NCBI GenBank assembly: GCA_024734555.1
Contig: JANPWX010000033.1
Coordinates: 7,532,559-7,596,558, forward strand
Reading direction: 5' to 3'
DNA: 64,000 nt
Origin: Trochalopteron elliotii
Taxonomy: Eukaryota; Chordata; Aves; Passeriformes; Leiothrichidae
Positions 42,901-55,067 of the stretch are shown piece after piece. The notes below the pieces were generated by a model, which made no database searches, was not told the DNA's origin, and saw only the letters and a program-made list of their open reading frames with translations. Numbering within the stretch: position 1 is the first letter of the stretch; each line of letters opens with the position of its first letter. The position numbers and the translations under genes are program-made.

Positions 42901-45900
42901 TGCTCGACTGGACTGAAAACAGGCAAACCCAAAAATTAACTGAGAAGCAGAAGCTGTGCAAGTATTAGATCCTGTGAGGAAGGCTGATAATTCATCGATT
43001 TTCATGCTGTCCTGCCTGAAAGGCTCCCCCAGGATTGCATGCAGCTGCCGACCAGTCAGAGCATGGCCTTGCAGAAACAACATGAAAGCAGAAAAGGTTA
43101 CTTTGCAGGCATCCTTGCTGTGCAGCAGTGCGAGCAAAGTAAGAGCAGTCACTCCAGTGTTTAATCATTCACAGACTCAGAAGACTAAAGCTGTTCATGA
43201 AGACAAACGGACGTTGTTGATCCTGCCATGGGAACTCCAGGCAAACACCGAGTACGAGTTCCAAGTGAGAGCCAGACCCCGGGAGGACAGTGGCTATGGC
43301 GGTTTTTGGAGTGAATGGAGTTCTCCACTGTCACTGAAAACCAGCCCTGCCGGTACATGCTGCCAGATCTCCTTGCCCTTTCAATTAGTCCAGTGTCAGA
43401 GAATGCTTTCAGAACTTTAATAAAATCTAATTAATTAGAACAAATTTTAAACAGTCCAGTAAAGACAGGTATGGTTAACTCCCTTACTGGTTATGTGAAC
43501 AGCCTGGGCTGTCAGTATTGACGTTCTCTTGAACACCAGTCTCTTGAACACCTCCAAGGATAGTGACTCCACCACGTCCTTGGGCAGCCCATTCCAATGT
43601 TTGACACTTTCCATTTCAAAAACTCTTTTTCTCCTCACCATCTCCTGTTTATTGATCATATAAATGCAAGGTGAGCCTGAATGACCTTGTCTCTTTCTCC
43701 AGCAGTGACACAGGCAACAGGTATGGAATGGCTGTTGCTGTTTGGTATTGTCGTGGCAATCATGGTCTCAATCACAACATTTCTGGCCAAACAGCAGAGG
43801 TAAGAATGCCTTAAGAGGCAGGAGTTAATGCTTTTAATCTATCTTGTTGAAGTTGGGGTGTTCACTTGCAGCCTTCCTTGAGTCTTGTATATCTATGAGT
43901 GGGCAGCTATGGGCCTGTGAGGGATAGCCGAGAATGGTCACTGGCTGATGTACTGCCCAAGTGACCTGCTTTTCTCTGGGACTCTGCTGCCATTCAGCTG
44001 GCTGGGACAAGACAGTGGCATATGGGGATGAAGCAAGGGGCATACAGCCTCCTTGAGCTGTTCTCCTGGCCTTGTCTGTGCTCTGCCATTGCCAGATTAA
44101 GCAGAAGCCAGAGCTAGCTGCCCCTTTCTGAAGCTGACATAGGTCCCTCAATGCTGGCTGGAAGCCTCTGTCCCTCTCAGAGGCTTCTCATACCCTTGAA
44201 GAGATATGGGGTGCTGAGATATGGAGGAGGGCTGGGCTGGTGCAGCAATAGGGCTGACACAGCCCAGGTTTACAGAAGAATTGTACAGGGAAGAGTTCTC
44301 ATCTGCAGAGCACAAACCAGCCCAGCCTCAGTGAAAATGCATTTTTAGCATTTGGTGCTTTTCCAGTAAGGAAAAATCTGGAACCTCTTTCCTTAGTGTG
44401 AATGTGTTTGTGCAAGTGCTGAGGCCTCACCTCCAGTGAGGTTCACAAGAAAGGCTATTAGATGTCTCTGGCAGCACAAGACCTCCTTGGAACCTCAGCC
44501 ACTTGCTAACTCACAAGGCTGGGCAGGTGATTCCAGTTGCTTGAAATGGATCTGGAGATGCCTTGCTTTGCATCTGTAATGTATACTTAACCCCAAAGCC
44601 TTTTTCTTTTCTCTTCCAGCTTGTGGAAGAAGATGGCTTGCATCCCAGACCCTGCTCCCTTTTTCAAACCTCTTTACATGGCTCATAATGGAGATTTTAA
44701 GGTATAAATGGGCTACACAAGTGAGTGGAGCACATGACAGACTAAAAGGCCATCATGCTATCCTGAGCAAGGGATTCTCATTAGGGCAGTAGAAGGAGAA
44801 ATCTATCTCAAAGTAATGCCAAACGTCTCCAGATATAAGAACCAGAGCTTTCCAGTATTTGTTTGGTGCCATGAAGACCTTTATGTTACGTCTATACTCC
44901 TTATTCTCCGTAGGTGCTGTCTCAATGTGTGAGCTGAATTAATGTGATTTCTGAAGCCTGGAATCCTGACAGGAGTGCCAGAGAAAACTGTAAAGCCATG
45001 CAAACCTCTCAGAGCTAATTATTTTAGATTACTTCAGTTAGTTCTCCTGCAATTGCCTGTGTCTCATAATAAACAGCATCCTCCTGTTATATTGGAGGAG
45101 TCAGTGATTTTAGAGTTTGATTTTTGCCTCTAAAAGCATTAAGAAATTTGGTTATTTCTGTGGAACCTCAAACCTTTGTGATGCTAACCTCTCTCTCCCT
45201 GTGTTTCCTTTTCTGCAGAAGTGGGTTGGTGCATCCCACATGAAAATGACCTTTGATTTCTTTGAATGGGGAATAGTCCTTCCAGAAGTCCTAGAAGTTT
45301 ACACCACACATCCTTCCAACAGCACCCCACAGGAAGAGCTGCATGAGCTGAGAAAGAATGTGCCTTGCAAGCCCTGTGCATCTTGCCTGACTGCCCCAGG
45401 TCATGGCAGCCAGTCCCTGTGGTGTAGTGTAAACAGTGGTGGTGGGACTGAGGACCAGACATATGGGCACTTGTCAATTGATACGGTGACTGTGGCTGAT
45501 GAATTTACATCTTGTAGCTGCCAGTGCAGCTGTAACCATGTGGACAGAGAACATGAGCATACCAACAAGGAAGATGATAGTGCTGGGGAACCCGGTTACC
45601 CCAAGATTAACATTGATGAGGAAGACAGAAAGACATCCAGTGACTTGCATTTGGCTGATCTGAGCACACAGGACAAAATACTTGCTTCAGGCTCTGTGTC
45701 TACAGACCACTTGAGGAGCACATGTGTCCCAGTCAACCAGCAAGGAGAAAGGGGAGTGGAAGGAGGGGTGGGGAGCATCCTAGAAGCCCTTTGCTTGCAG
45801 CCTCATCCGTGGGATTTGGAAAATCCAGGTTCTCTACCTTCTCCTGATGGTGAAAGTGTTTCTTACAGTGAAGGCTTCTATGACTTCTTCCCTCACAATA

Positions 45901-46133
45901 CAAGGCCTGGTGACAGTTATCCTTTGATCTGTGTAGATTTGGACACTATTGACAGTGGCTTTGTGGACTCAGACTGTGGAAGTCCAGTTGACTCTGAATT
46001 TGGGCAGAACAATCAAACCATTTGTGGGGCCATCCCTCTTGAGCAGGAGGGGCAAGACTTTCCACGGAGCTATGTCAAGCAGTGGGTCTCCTGTCGCTCT
46101 GAGAGCCCTGTCAGTGGGACACAGGCAAACTGA
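36901..46133 (+). CDS. IL21R: IL21R, interleukin-21 receptor
   Basis: Eight coding exons: 36901-36955, 40071-40176, 40797-40993, 42629-42780, 43175-43352, 43703-43799, 44620-44701 and 45219-46133 (TGA), in frame, 593 aa (human 538). The signal peptide is about 1-18. The first domain has LTCFVDYVQTLSCIL, matching IL21R CYTDYLQTVTCIL; YMCTVDMTEF matches the family's C-M-D-x-F block. WSEWS is at 215-219 and the membrane segment at about 239-260. Box1 is IPDPAPFFKPLY (270-281), followed by NGDFKKWVGA. The tail ends in the conserved order SIDTVTV, DLDTIDSGFVDSDC, PRSYVKQWV. The mammalian receptor pairs with IL2RG and JAK1/JAK3 to drive STAT3/STAT1 in B, T and NK cells. Tyr574 in YVKQ corresponds to the human STAT docking tyrosine (YLRQ). 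Several N-glycosylation sequons lie outside the membrane. Identity is firm. Confidence 0.96.
36956..40070 (+). other. IL21R first coding intron
   Basis: About 3.1 kb between the signal-peptide exon and the first receptor-domain exon. It includes a perfect 22-bp tandem duplication near 37905-37948. I see no gene in it; open frames are short and unstructured. Confidence 0.7.
41338..41655 (-). mobile_element. CR1-type LINE 3' fragment, minus orientation, in an IL21R intron
   Basis: Reads on the plus strand as the reverse complement of a CR1 3' end: GGTTGGAAGGGACCTTAAAG, CAACCCCCTGCC, CCATCCAACCTGGTCTTGG, GAAGCCATTCCCCCTTGTG and CTTGTAATATCC. It lies between the second extracellular exon pair of IL21R. 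Confidence 0.85.
43540..43645 (-). mobile_element. Short CR1 remnant just upstream of the IL21R transmembrane exon
   Basis: About 100 bp (CACCTCCAAGGATAGTGACT, CCACCACGTCCTTGGGCAGC, CCATTCCAATG) is the typical reverse-complement CR1 block. It ends about 60 bp before the splice acceptor at 43702. Confidence 0.7.
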
Positions 46134-47300
46134 GGATTGTGATGTTGCCTGGATGAGTGTGGGGCCTTTTCCACAGTGTGCCAGGAGCAGTGTTAGCAAA
46201 ATTCAGAAAAGAAACAAAGTTTACTTTGTGTAAGCTCTATTGCATAAACTGACACAGAAATATGCCTGTTTCTATTCCCACTTTTCCTATTAATGTCACA
46301 AATTTGTTGTGATTGATTGTTCCTAAGTTTTGTTGGGTTTGGTGTTTTTTTTAGAATCATAGATCAACCCTCCCTTGATGTCAGAAAAATGTCAGAAAAA
46401 AAACCCTGTACCTTGAAAATTATCCTTTGGCTTCTGTAGATATGCAAAATTGTTTGCAACAACCTTATAAAGAGTACAGAACTTTAAGTTATTTTCCCTG
46501 GTATTCTCACATGACTTGAGAGTTTGGCTGTATGTGGAACCTTAGAATCATAACCCATGGCAAGCAGGTTTGCTACATTAAAGTTCCCCCACCCTTTCCA
46601 AACAACATGTGATGTTACTTTTCTTTCTACTATCTTTGTCTCTTTAAACTCAGCTATAGTAGTTTGTTAATTACAGAGGGTTCCAGACCTGTCCCTGGGG
46701 ATGAAAACTAATTCTTATGTAATCATCACAGAAATGCATGTACTAGATACCAAGCACAGCTCAGGTTTCAGAAAGAATTTCCAGGTGGAATCTGCAAATG
46801 GAAAATCTTCAAAATATAAATCATTCTAAACAAACTCTTGCTACTAGGCTTCTCTATTGAGTCAGACTCTCCCTGCACTTTTCAAGCATGTTAATTGTGC
46901 AGCTTTTAGAATTATACAAAAATTATTGAAACATTGTCCTACCTGGATATGCCTGCCACTTCTGCTTTGGACTTGCTCTGCTGCAGTTAACAGGTCAGTA
47001 GCACAAATTTCAAGCAATTTCTGCTAGCTAATAAAGCCAAATATGAAACTGCACTGTAACCTTGAATCTGTTTTTCTCTCTGACATCTCCATATCTCTGA
47101 TTTTTTTCAGAATAACTGTCTTTAAAAGTCACTTTAATGCTGAAATTGAATGTGAAGACCTTTGTCTTAAATAGGCATAGTGCTACTAACCCATAGACTG
47201 CTTGACTCCAGAAGGTCATATCTTGAAAGAACCTTTGTGGTGAATAATGCATGTTTCCAGTATAGTAATAATCTGTTGTTGCTGTGATACCAATAAACTC
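46134..47300 (+). other. IL21R 3' UTR
   Basis: Non-coding AT-rich sequence after the stop with two AATAAA signals (47030-47035 and 47292-47297) as likely ends of the transcript. No other gene is seen. Confidence 0.6.
47030..47035 (+). promoter_or_regulatory. IL21R candidate polyadenylation signal
   Basis: First plus-strand AATAAA noted after the IL21R stop codon, about 900 nt downstream. A second lies at 47292-47297. Confidence 0.5.
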
Positions 47301-50166
47301 CCTTCCCTCATCCCCTTCTCTTATATGAGACTATAGGCAACCCCACAGCTCCCTAAACAGTAGAGAGCACTGTAGTAAAGAGAAGCTGGTGAGTGCTGGG
47401 ACAGTACTGCATTGCATCCACATCCTCTGGTTTGGTTGTTCAGATCCACCATGGTATTTTCTGTTGATTTTGGACCTACATGTTGTTATTACTCCCTCAA
47501 TACATCCCTAGCTCAATGGCTTCCTGGGTACTGCTCTAAGATATATTAGCTTCTTTGGTTTCTTCCCTCCTTATTTTTCATTTTTCTTGTCATCTGCTGT
47601 GATAAGTCATGGGAGATGTTGTCTCCATGTGCTGATGCATTGTCCCTGCTGCTGCCAGTCCCTCACATGCCCTCCACAGGGAGCAGAGGATCACCCCAGC
47701 TCCACTGCCCTGATGAGCTGACTGCCCCACACTGTCCTGCCAGGGCTGCCTGCGTTGTGATCATGTCGATGCGAATGTGTCCTGGACAGAAGCATTTCTG
47801 ATGGTCTCAGCACAGTTTCCTGAACTTCACCTTGCAGCTCTTTTCCCTTCAGAAGCTACACTGTGTTAACTGACCCCAGGCTGCTCAAGGGAGAAACTTG
47901 CTTGTTTTTCTGGGGCCCTTTACATCTCAGTTCTGTGTGCTCTCTGTTTCCGTTTGTACTGATGGCCCCAGAACTGCTGAAGGAACCGTTTCTGTTGTTG
48001 GAACACTATCTGGCTGTACATCTGATAGAAGGTGGTGGTTTGGTGTTATGCTGGGCTGGAAGCTATCTCTGCTCACCCTAGGAGGCAGACTTCATGAACA
48101 AGTGCGTGACACAAGGGTATTAAAATAAGGCACGTTGTTCCTTTTGAAGCAAGCTATAACAATTAAGCTTTTGGTCAGTGAATTGTCACTGTGGATGTGG
48201 AGGGGTCTGAGGTGGGGGATTTTCAGTGCCTCTGAGGAGAAAACTGCAAATGTCCCTGACCTAGCAGTTCTGATTTGGAAATTTTTTTCCCCCCAGGAAT
48301 GATAGGGTCAAAAAGCAGGTACTGGGAGAAGCGCCACAATGCAATCTGATGTACCAATTTGGAAATGTCCATCTCCATTTCTGCATGGCCCCTGCCTCAC
48401 TGTCTCTTGGCCCCAGAAGCTGACTCAGTCTGTTCTTGGACTGCTTCTCTCTTTCTGCTCTCTAGCACTAGACCCAGGTACAGGACTGAGTGGATGGATC
48501 CTGGCTGTAGCACTGCCGTTGCATCATTGCTGCTGGGCATGGGAAGATCTGTTCCTTATACACTCTGGGATCAGGACAAGGAAGCACTGCAATGCTTGTT
48601 TGCCTTTACTTCCAGAGCTGCCCTTTGAGCACAGTGCAGCAATTGGCTGTGGAAGAAGTACAGGACAGGGCAGCTCAGGGGTGCTGCAGGGGTATGAACA
48701 CAGTTGGTTGCACGTCTTGGGTGGAACCAGTTTAGCCCCACATCAACACAGGGCTAGAAAATGGCTTTAGGTCACTTAGAAAGCTCTTTTGTTGACCTAT
48801 TTATATAAAAGTTGCAAGCAGATACTTTTCTGTTCAGCAAATTACTTGGTCTTTTAAATGTTAACCCTTTAGGAGAAATTCCTGTTTCTCCATGACTAAT
48901 GAGAAATTACATATATAGCTACTTTAACTCAATCTGATAATCAGAACAGTTTTTCATTGGTTTTTGAGATTATCTTTAAAATCAGGCACAGTAAGCTCTG
49001 CTTTATTATGCCACTGCTGCTACTGCCTGATCATCAAACCACACAGCTTAAACTATCAAGGGACAGAAGCAGTGTGAAAAGTGACATTTCTTTTGAGCTG
49101 GTAAGACAGTTTAACATATTTCTGTTCTATGCATTCCAGTACGTAATGTTAGGGGACATCTACTGATCTAAAATATTGAAAAATACTTTCTTTATCTAAA
49201 TGTGGAATTCTAAATATTGTTTCTTGAACTAGGAACCTGAAGACTAGAAGTGTCTTTGCACTTTTGTTCTGATAGTTTGCTGAGCACAAAACACTATTGC
49301 ATTAATTCTGATGGATTGTGCTTGAAAGAAGGACCATCTTGAACAAGGTACTCCTCTCTGACTGCAAGAGATTAATGTAAAGCAATCCAGCCAAAATAGT
49401 CCTCAGTATTTGGGACTTTGCAGACATAAACATACTTTTTTAATGTATGTGTGTATATATATGTGTGTGTATGAATATTGCTTTATTGCAGTCATCCTTT
49501 GTAGCAGCTTCTTTTCTGGGATCCAAGTTTATCACATCTAAAGGTACATGGCTGTTCGTGGACATTCAGTTGTTGGGCAAATGGCTCTCCAAAGATGAAG
49601 AGAGGAAAAGGCTGGTTCTATGGGGTTTTCTCGGATAATCTATGCAGATAAGAAAATCCAACTACTTTTTCCTTATTCCCCAGGATAAGTCTCATGCGAG
49701 CCTGTTGTACGCATTTGATGTGCCTCTGTCAGACGTGTGCTTAGAGGCCTAGGTATTCAGAAGGTAGATAAAGTATCAATAGTTTTTCTTAAAGGACCTA
49801 CAAAAATCTTTTCTTATAGGCAGGGATGATTGTTTACAATGGGTACACCTCCAATTACATAACAGAGCATAACAGATTGCTCTGGAGGCTCTGCACTGTG
49901 GGTAACCTTAGTGGATGAAGGGGTGTGTACCTGTTGGTACAGACACACTGTTGCCTGTCACTGTTTTACTTTGTAGGTGTTAGTCAGTGTCCTACCTTTC
50001 TTCAGTGCCTGTTGGTGCTGCCTCTGGGAGAGGCTTAAGCAAAGGAAGGGATTACAGCAAAGGGAGAGCAGGTCATTTATGACTAGTTGCTAAGATGTAA
50101 GGAATGGAAACTGAGCATTCAAGGGTCCAGATCTGCTGTGTCTGCTCCCACTGTGCACCACTCATT

Positions 50167-50870
50167 GTATCATAGAATCCTGGAATGGCTTCAGTTGGAA
50201 GGGATCTTTAAACCCTCTTCCATGGGCAGCAACACCTTCCACTAGGCCAAGTTGCTCCAAGTCCCATCCAACCTGACCTGGAACACCTCCAGGGATGGGG
50301 GAGTGATGTCTTTTCTGGACAGCTTGTGCCAGTGTCCCATTGCCCTCACAGAGAAAAATTTCTGCCCAATACCCCATGTAGTCCTGACCTCTGCTTGTTG
50401 GAAGCCATTCCCCCTTGCACTATCACTACATGCCCATCTCCAGCTTTCTTATAAATCCTTTATGTACTGGAAGGGGCTCTATGTTCTCCGTTGAGCCTTC
50501 TCTTCTCCAAGCTGAACAAGCCCAGCTCTCTCATCCCGTCTCCACAGCAGAGGGGCTCCAGTTCTCTGATCATCTTTGTGGCTTTCTCCAGATTTGCTCT
50601 AGCAACTCCATGTCCTTCTTATGTTGAGGATCCCAGAACTGGACACAGTACTGCAAGTGGGGGGGTCTCACAAGAGCAGAGTAGAGAGGTAGAATCCCCT
50701 CCCTTAACCTGGTCATGCTGCTTTTGGTGCAGCCCAGGATACAACAGGCTTTCTGGGCTGAAAATATGCATTGTTAGACCTTGTCGAGTGTCTTTCAACA
50801 TCAGAATCCTGCCCTGGAAGTGAGAACAAGCAAAACACATTTTGAAAAAGTCCAGAGCCACTGCCAAATC
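50167..50870 (-). mobile_element. CR1-type LINE with intact 3' end, minus orientation
   Basis: Begins on the plus strand with ATCATAGAATCCTGGAATGG, the reverse complement of the CR1 terminal ATTCTATG repeat. It continues through GTTGGAAGGGATC, CACCTCCAGGGATGG, GAAGCCATTCCCCCTTGC, CTTCTCCAAGCTGAACAAGC and CCCAGAACTGGACACAGTAC. About 0.7 kb, 5' truncated as usual for this family. The longest open frames in it are not intact reverse transcriptase. Confidence 0.92.
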
Positions 50871-53830
50871 AGAGCCTGAAGCTTCTGACTTCCTCTAGGA
50901 TTTAGGTGAGCGTACAAGACCATGTGAATGAGTTGCAACAAGAAAAAATTACATTGATTAAACAACATACCTTATAAAAAAGTTGATAAAAAAGAAGTGG
51001 AATAAAACCTAGAACTCCTGCCTGTCTGCTGTGGGTTGGCATATAATATCATATGTATGAAAGGATACCCAAGTATATTGAAGAATCTTATGCACATATC
51101 TCCATGTGAAATCCTTGTTCATGCTCTTATACGATACTTCATGTTTTATCAGGCTTTTGTAAAACTGATCTTACTTGTAGTCATCCAAAAGTCAGAGATG
51201 CAAAAATCCTATTTTGTGTCCATCCCTTTGAGCCCATTACATTATCTATGCAATTCTTCTATCTCTCCATCTCAGCAAGAATAAGCTTCTTGTCCCCACT
51301 TCTAAAGCCACTGACAGCTTTTTCTTGTCCTCTTGTCTTCTCTCACTTCCCCATCTAGAAGTTAACTCTATGATGTCAGCTTCTACCTCCCACTAGATCA
51401 TAAAATCTACTTCTCCTAATCATCCTCCATGCTACTGCTTACACATTGGAGGCACTGCTTGCAATTCTCTTGGGCTATATCACTCTTCAAGTGCCCCTGT
51501 AATGTTCTGCTTTACAGAGTTTCTAAAACCTAGATGATATCTAGGCTACCCACATGCTGTGACAGTGTTGTCAACTGCTTGTACTACTTCCTCTCTCAGT
51601 GGTATCTATCAAATAATTTATTTTACCTTACAAATTTTTATGAGAAAATTTTATCTTTTTCTTGTGTGTTCAACTGGACCCCAAATCTGGGGGTGAATCC
51701 CAGAATATGAATTTCTGGTGATAGATTTAGCAATAACAGTCAATCATCTGTCTTTCTGTTAATAAGCGGATGAGAGTATTTGGAAAATCTGTGTTGTACA
51801 AATTCTGGTTAAAATGACTTAAAATTGCTTTTGGGAAGTGGAGGCAGAAACTACATGAGGGGAGGGGAAGGCATGGCTGCAAGGCCTCATTTCCTTGAGC
51901 AGATAACAGGCAGAATTCTGCCCTGGAAACATGGAAACAGAAAGGATAGAAACACCATTGCAACCAGCTTGAGACCACTTTGGAAATCAAGGTCACTACC
52001 ACCTCCTGGTGCTGATAGACTGCTGGCAGCATACCTGGTGCATCATTGCAGGGCATCATCTCAGACATTTTGTCTCTCTTTCCTGCAGAGTGAAGGTGGT
52101 TCTCCTTTCTTGACACTAGTTCTCATATGGCTTTTCTGCCTTCACCCACAACTTTGCAGTGTTGCAGAAACTGGACATTAGAACACAAGAAAGCAGCAAG
52201 CAGTCTGGTCCCCAAGATACCCAGCTAAGAAGTTGATTTGTCTTCCACTGCTAGCAGCTGCTGTAATTGCACTTGCACTGATAGTATTCAGCTTCCATCT
52301 GAGCTAATAGGAAGACTACAAGTCTTGCATATGTTTAGGCAAGAGGTTTCAGCAATATAGTTCCCCTTTGCCAAAATTCTTCACTTTGTTTCTGTCTAAT
52401 TGTATCTACCTTCAGTGTCCAACTACTGGACTCTTTCCATCTTTCTCTCGTAGATTTAAAAAAGAAAGAAAAGAAAAGAGAATACTTTTCTCCTAATTGA
52501 AATCATCTTCTCACGTAAGATACTTAAGGCTGGTGTGAAATGACTATTTAGCCTTTCCTTTGGCTAAGTTAAAGAGATTCACTTGGTCTGTAATTGTTGA
52601 TTTCTGAGTAAAGTTATCCAGGACTAAATCATTCACATAGCCCTTTTCAGAAGCATTTTCATATTGACAGCAATTTTTTGTTTAGTGTTGATTCCAACAG
52701 AAGAAATTAATTAATGGTGTTATAAATGCTCCATGTAGCTGCAATAACTTTTCTTTTAATTGATATGTATCCACAGTCTGTATGTTAGCTCCTCTAATTG
52801 CACTAATGTACTGCAGAACCTCATTCAGCTGGTTATGTGCTACTTCCTGAAATTATTTTCTGATAAGTCTTTCAGAATTCAGTGTTCCATGACCTACTTA
52901 TGACTAACATTTATGGCTTCTAACACAAATATTTGCATTTAAACATGTTGTATTTGTCTCCAGGTGACCTAGAGAGCCAGAAATATCTAACACATTTCAA
53001 ACACTGCAGAAATGAGCAAAGAACTTCTTGTATGGGAGTGGGGGGAGTTTATTAAATTAGTAGCAATTACCTAGAAGCATTCTGTCCTGGTTTACTTATC
53101 TTACTTATCTAAGTTTGTTTATTTGTTTGTGTGCCCGAACAAGTTCTTGTAAGCACATGTATAATTCTGCTTAATGCAGCTCTCTCTATTTCATATTTAG
53201 TCAGTATTACTGTATTTATCACAGGGACCATAAGCAAACCTGATTAGAATGATAAGCAGGAGAGACTTCATACCTCCCAGCCTCCCTCAGCTAAAATCAG
53301 CTAATGGTGACACTTCCTCTCAACAACCCCCACCCTGAAGAGTGTGCAGCAAAACAGGATATTTATGAAAAACTCATAATTAAAGAGGTGGTGAAGTAAA
53401 AGCCAGAAATACTCCTTTTCTCTTGATCAGTTTCTGAAAAATTGTAATTATTTACAATTTAATTCAGATAAGGGACACTATAGGCAGGCATACTCATACA
53501 CAAGTAGTTGTACATGGATGCTGTTGTCTGGCTTTGTGTAATTCATGACTGGAAGGTTATTCTTGGTAATGGATCAGATCACTTAATCTCTTCAATAAAA
53601 CAATCCTAACGATTACTATATCACAGTCCTTGCTAAGTGTAGGCTTTTTCTTGCTCACTTCTATTAAAGACTACTTCAGACTCTTTGCTGGTTAGAAATC
53701 ACAATCTTATTCTAATCAGGCTATATACACTTGGTCCTGTGCTAATGCTGTACTTATTGTTTCTCCTATCCTGACACTCCTTCCCTTTTCCCCAGCTTCT
53801 TCTGAAAGAGAGATCAAAATCTCTGGCAAG

Positions 53831-53892
53831 TTTTTTTGGTTTTTGTTTTTTGGGTTTTTTTTTTTTTTGTTGTTTGTTTTGGGTTTTTTTTT

Positions 53893-53925
<33 letters not shown>

Positions 53926-53938
53926 TTCTTTTTTTTTC
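53831..53938. repeat. Poly-T / (GTTTT)n tract
   Basis: About 108 bp of T runs with single G or GGG interruptions and a GTTTT pentamer run. No coding content. Confidence 0.9.
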
Positions 53939-55067
53939 TAAAAATGACTAACCCAAGCTCTTTTGAGATGGAACATTCCACCCTCTTGCTACCCCAGCTG
54001 TAAAGCTCAGTTCAGTGTCCGTGCTAGTCAAGTAGTGCAAACATTGTTCCTTCAATATTTTTTTTTAATTTTTCAAGAAACTGTTTTTGTTTGTACTGAT
54101 TAGTGGTCTCTGTCTACAAACTCACTCCAAGTTTTCTGGGTTTCAGGCTCTTCACTCTCCTTGCAGCTGTGCTGGGCTCATTTGCTGTTTTCAGGTAACA
54201 GATAAGGCAAACTGGAAACATCTTTTTAAAACACCACATGCTGCTGAATAGATCAGGCTCACATTCTTCATATTAAATGTTGCCAAAAAATCATCACATC
54301 AGAAACTTTCAGTGAAAAAGTATAATTTTAAATTAAAACTTCATCAGGAGACAATTCCGAGAATGGAAATTTTAGTTAAAAAGAGAGTGAGCCTAGTATA
54401 ACCTTGTAGAGATGTAGTGTCCCATATTGCAGAAGATATACTTCAAGCATCTTACATAACCCTTCAGTGAATTGGGGTAATGACTAGGCCCTAAGTATTC
54501 TGTATCTCACAATGAGTGCTTTGACCATGATCATATCAGTTATTCTCTGTGTCTGTTTTCTGAATATGCAGAAATAACATTGCTCCAGGAGGCCCCTGAG
54601 CTGCAAATGTCTGGAGGCTGAGAGTGCTCAGAGATGAACATCTATGCTCTACTGCTATGATTCTCTCTAAGCATCTGGTTTTGACTACGGTCAGAAACAG
54701 AATTTGGGGAAACATGATCATTGGTTCTGACCTACTGTGGCTCTCTGCTGCTCTTAAATTGTCATAAATCAGGTGACAAAAGTGCAGAAAGAAAGAACAG
54801 CCACATCTTCTCTCACCCTTGATAAAATTGCAGGAATTGTAGATTTCCTTTCAAGCAGTTGGTGCTTTAGTGCAAAGTACTATTTACTGTCATAAGAAGA
54901 ACAGTTCCTATCAAAGAAATTATACAGCTGAGTTGGTGCCCTCTCTGACAGATTCAGGATCAGCTTTTGTTAGGCTGGCAGAAGCCTGCAGCTAACCCTT
55001 CAATCTGCTGGTAGAAATACCGACAAAACTGCTCTTAACGATTATTCTATTCTAGATACTATCTGGA

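Larger units (their letters stand above)
47301..55055. other. IL21R-IL9R intergenic region, no gene recognised
   Basis: About 7.7 kb without supported coding exons. It has one CR1 copy, a TG/TA dinucleotide stretch near 49446-49475 and a poly-T/GTTTT tract. Untranslated first exon(s) of IL9R should be here, since its signal-peptide exon begins at an acceptor. Open frames up to about 140 codons (for example 48339-48770) lack any family features. Confidence 0.6.

Noticed and set aside
45184..45477. Minus-strand open frame over the last IL21R exon
   Set aside because: Shadow of the real plus-strand exon carrying conserved IL21R tail motifs.
48339..48770. 143-codon plus-strand open frame between IL21R and IL9R
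   Set aside because: No recognisable domain, no splice context and an overlapping frame of similar length; probably chance.
50162..50867. Several open frames near 50.2-50.9 kb
   Set aside because: They lie in a degenerate CR1 3' end and are not intact LINE proteins.
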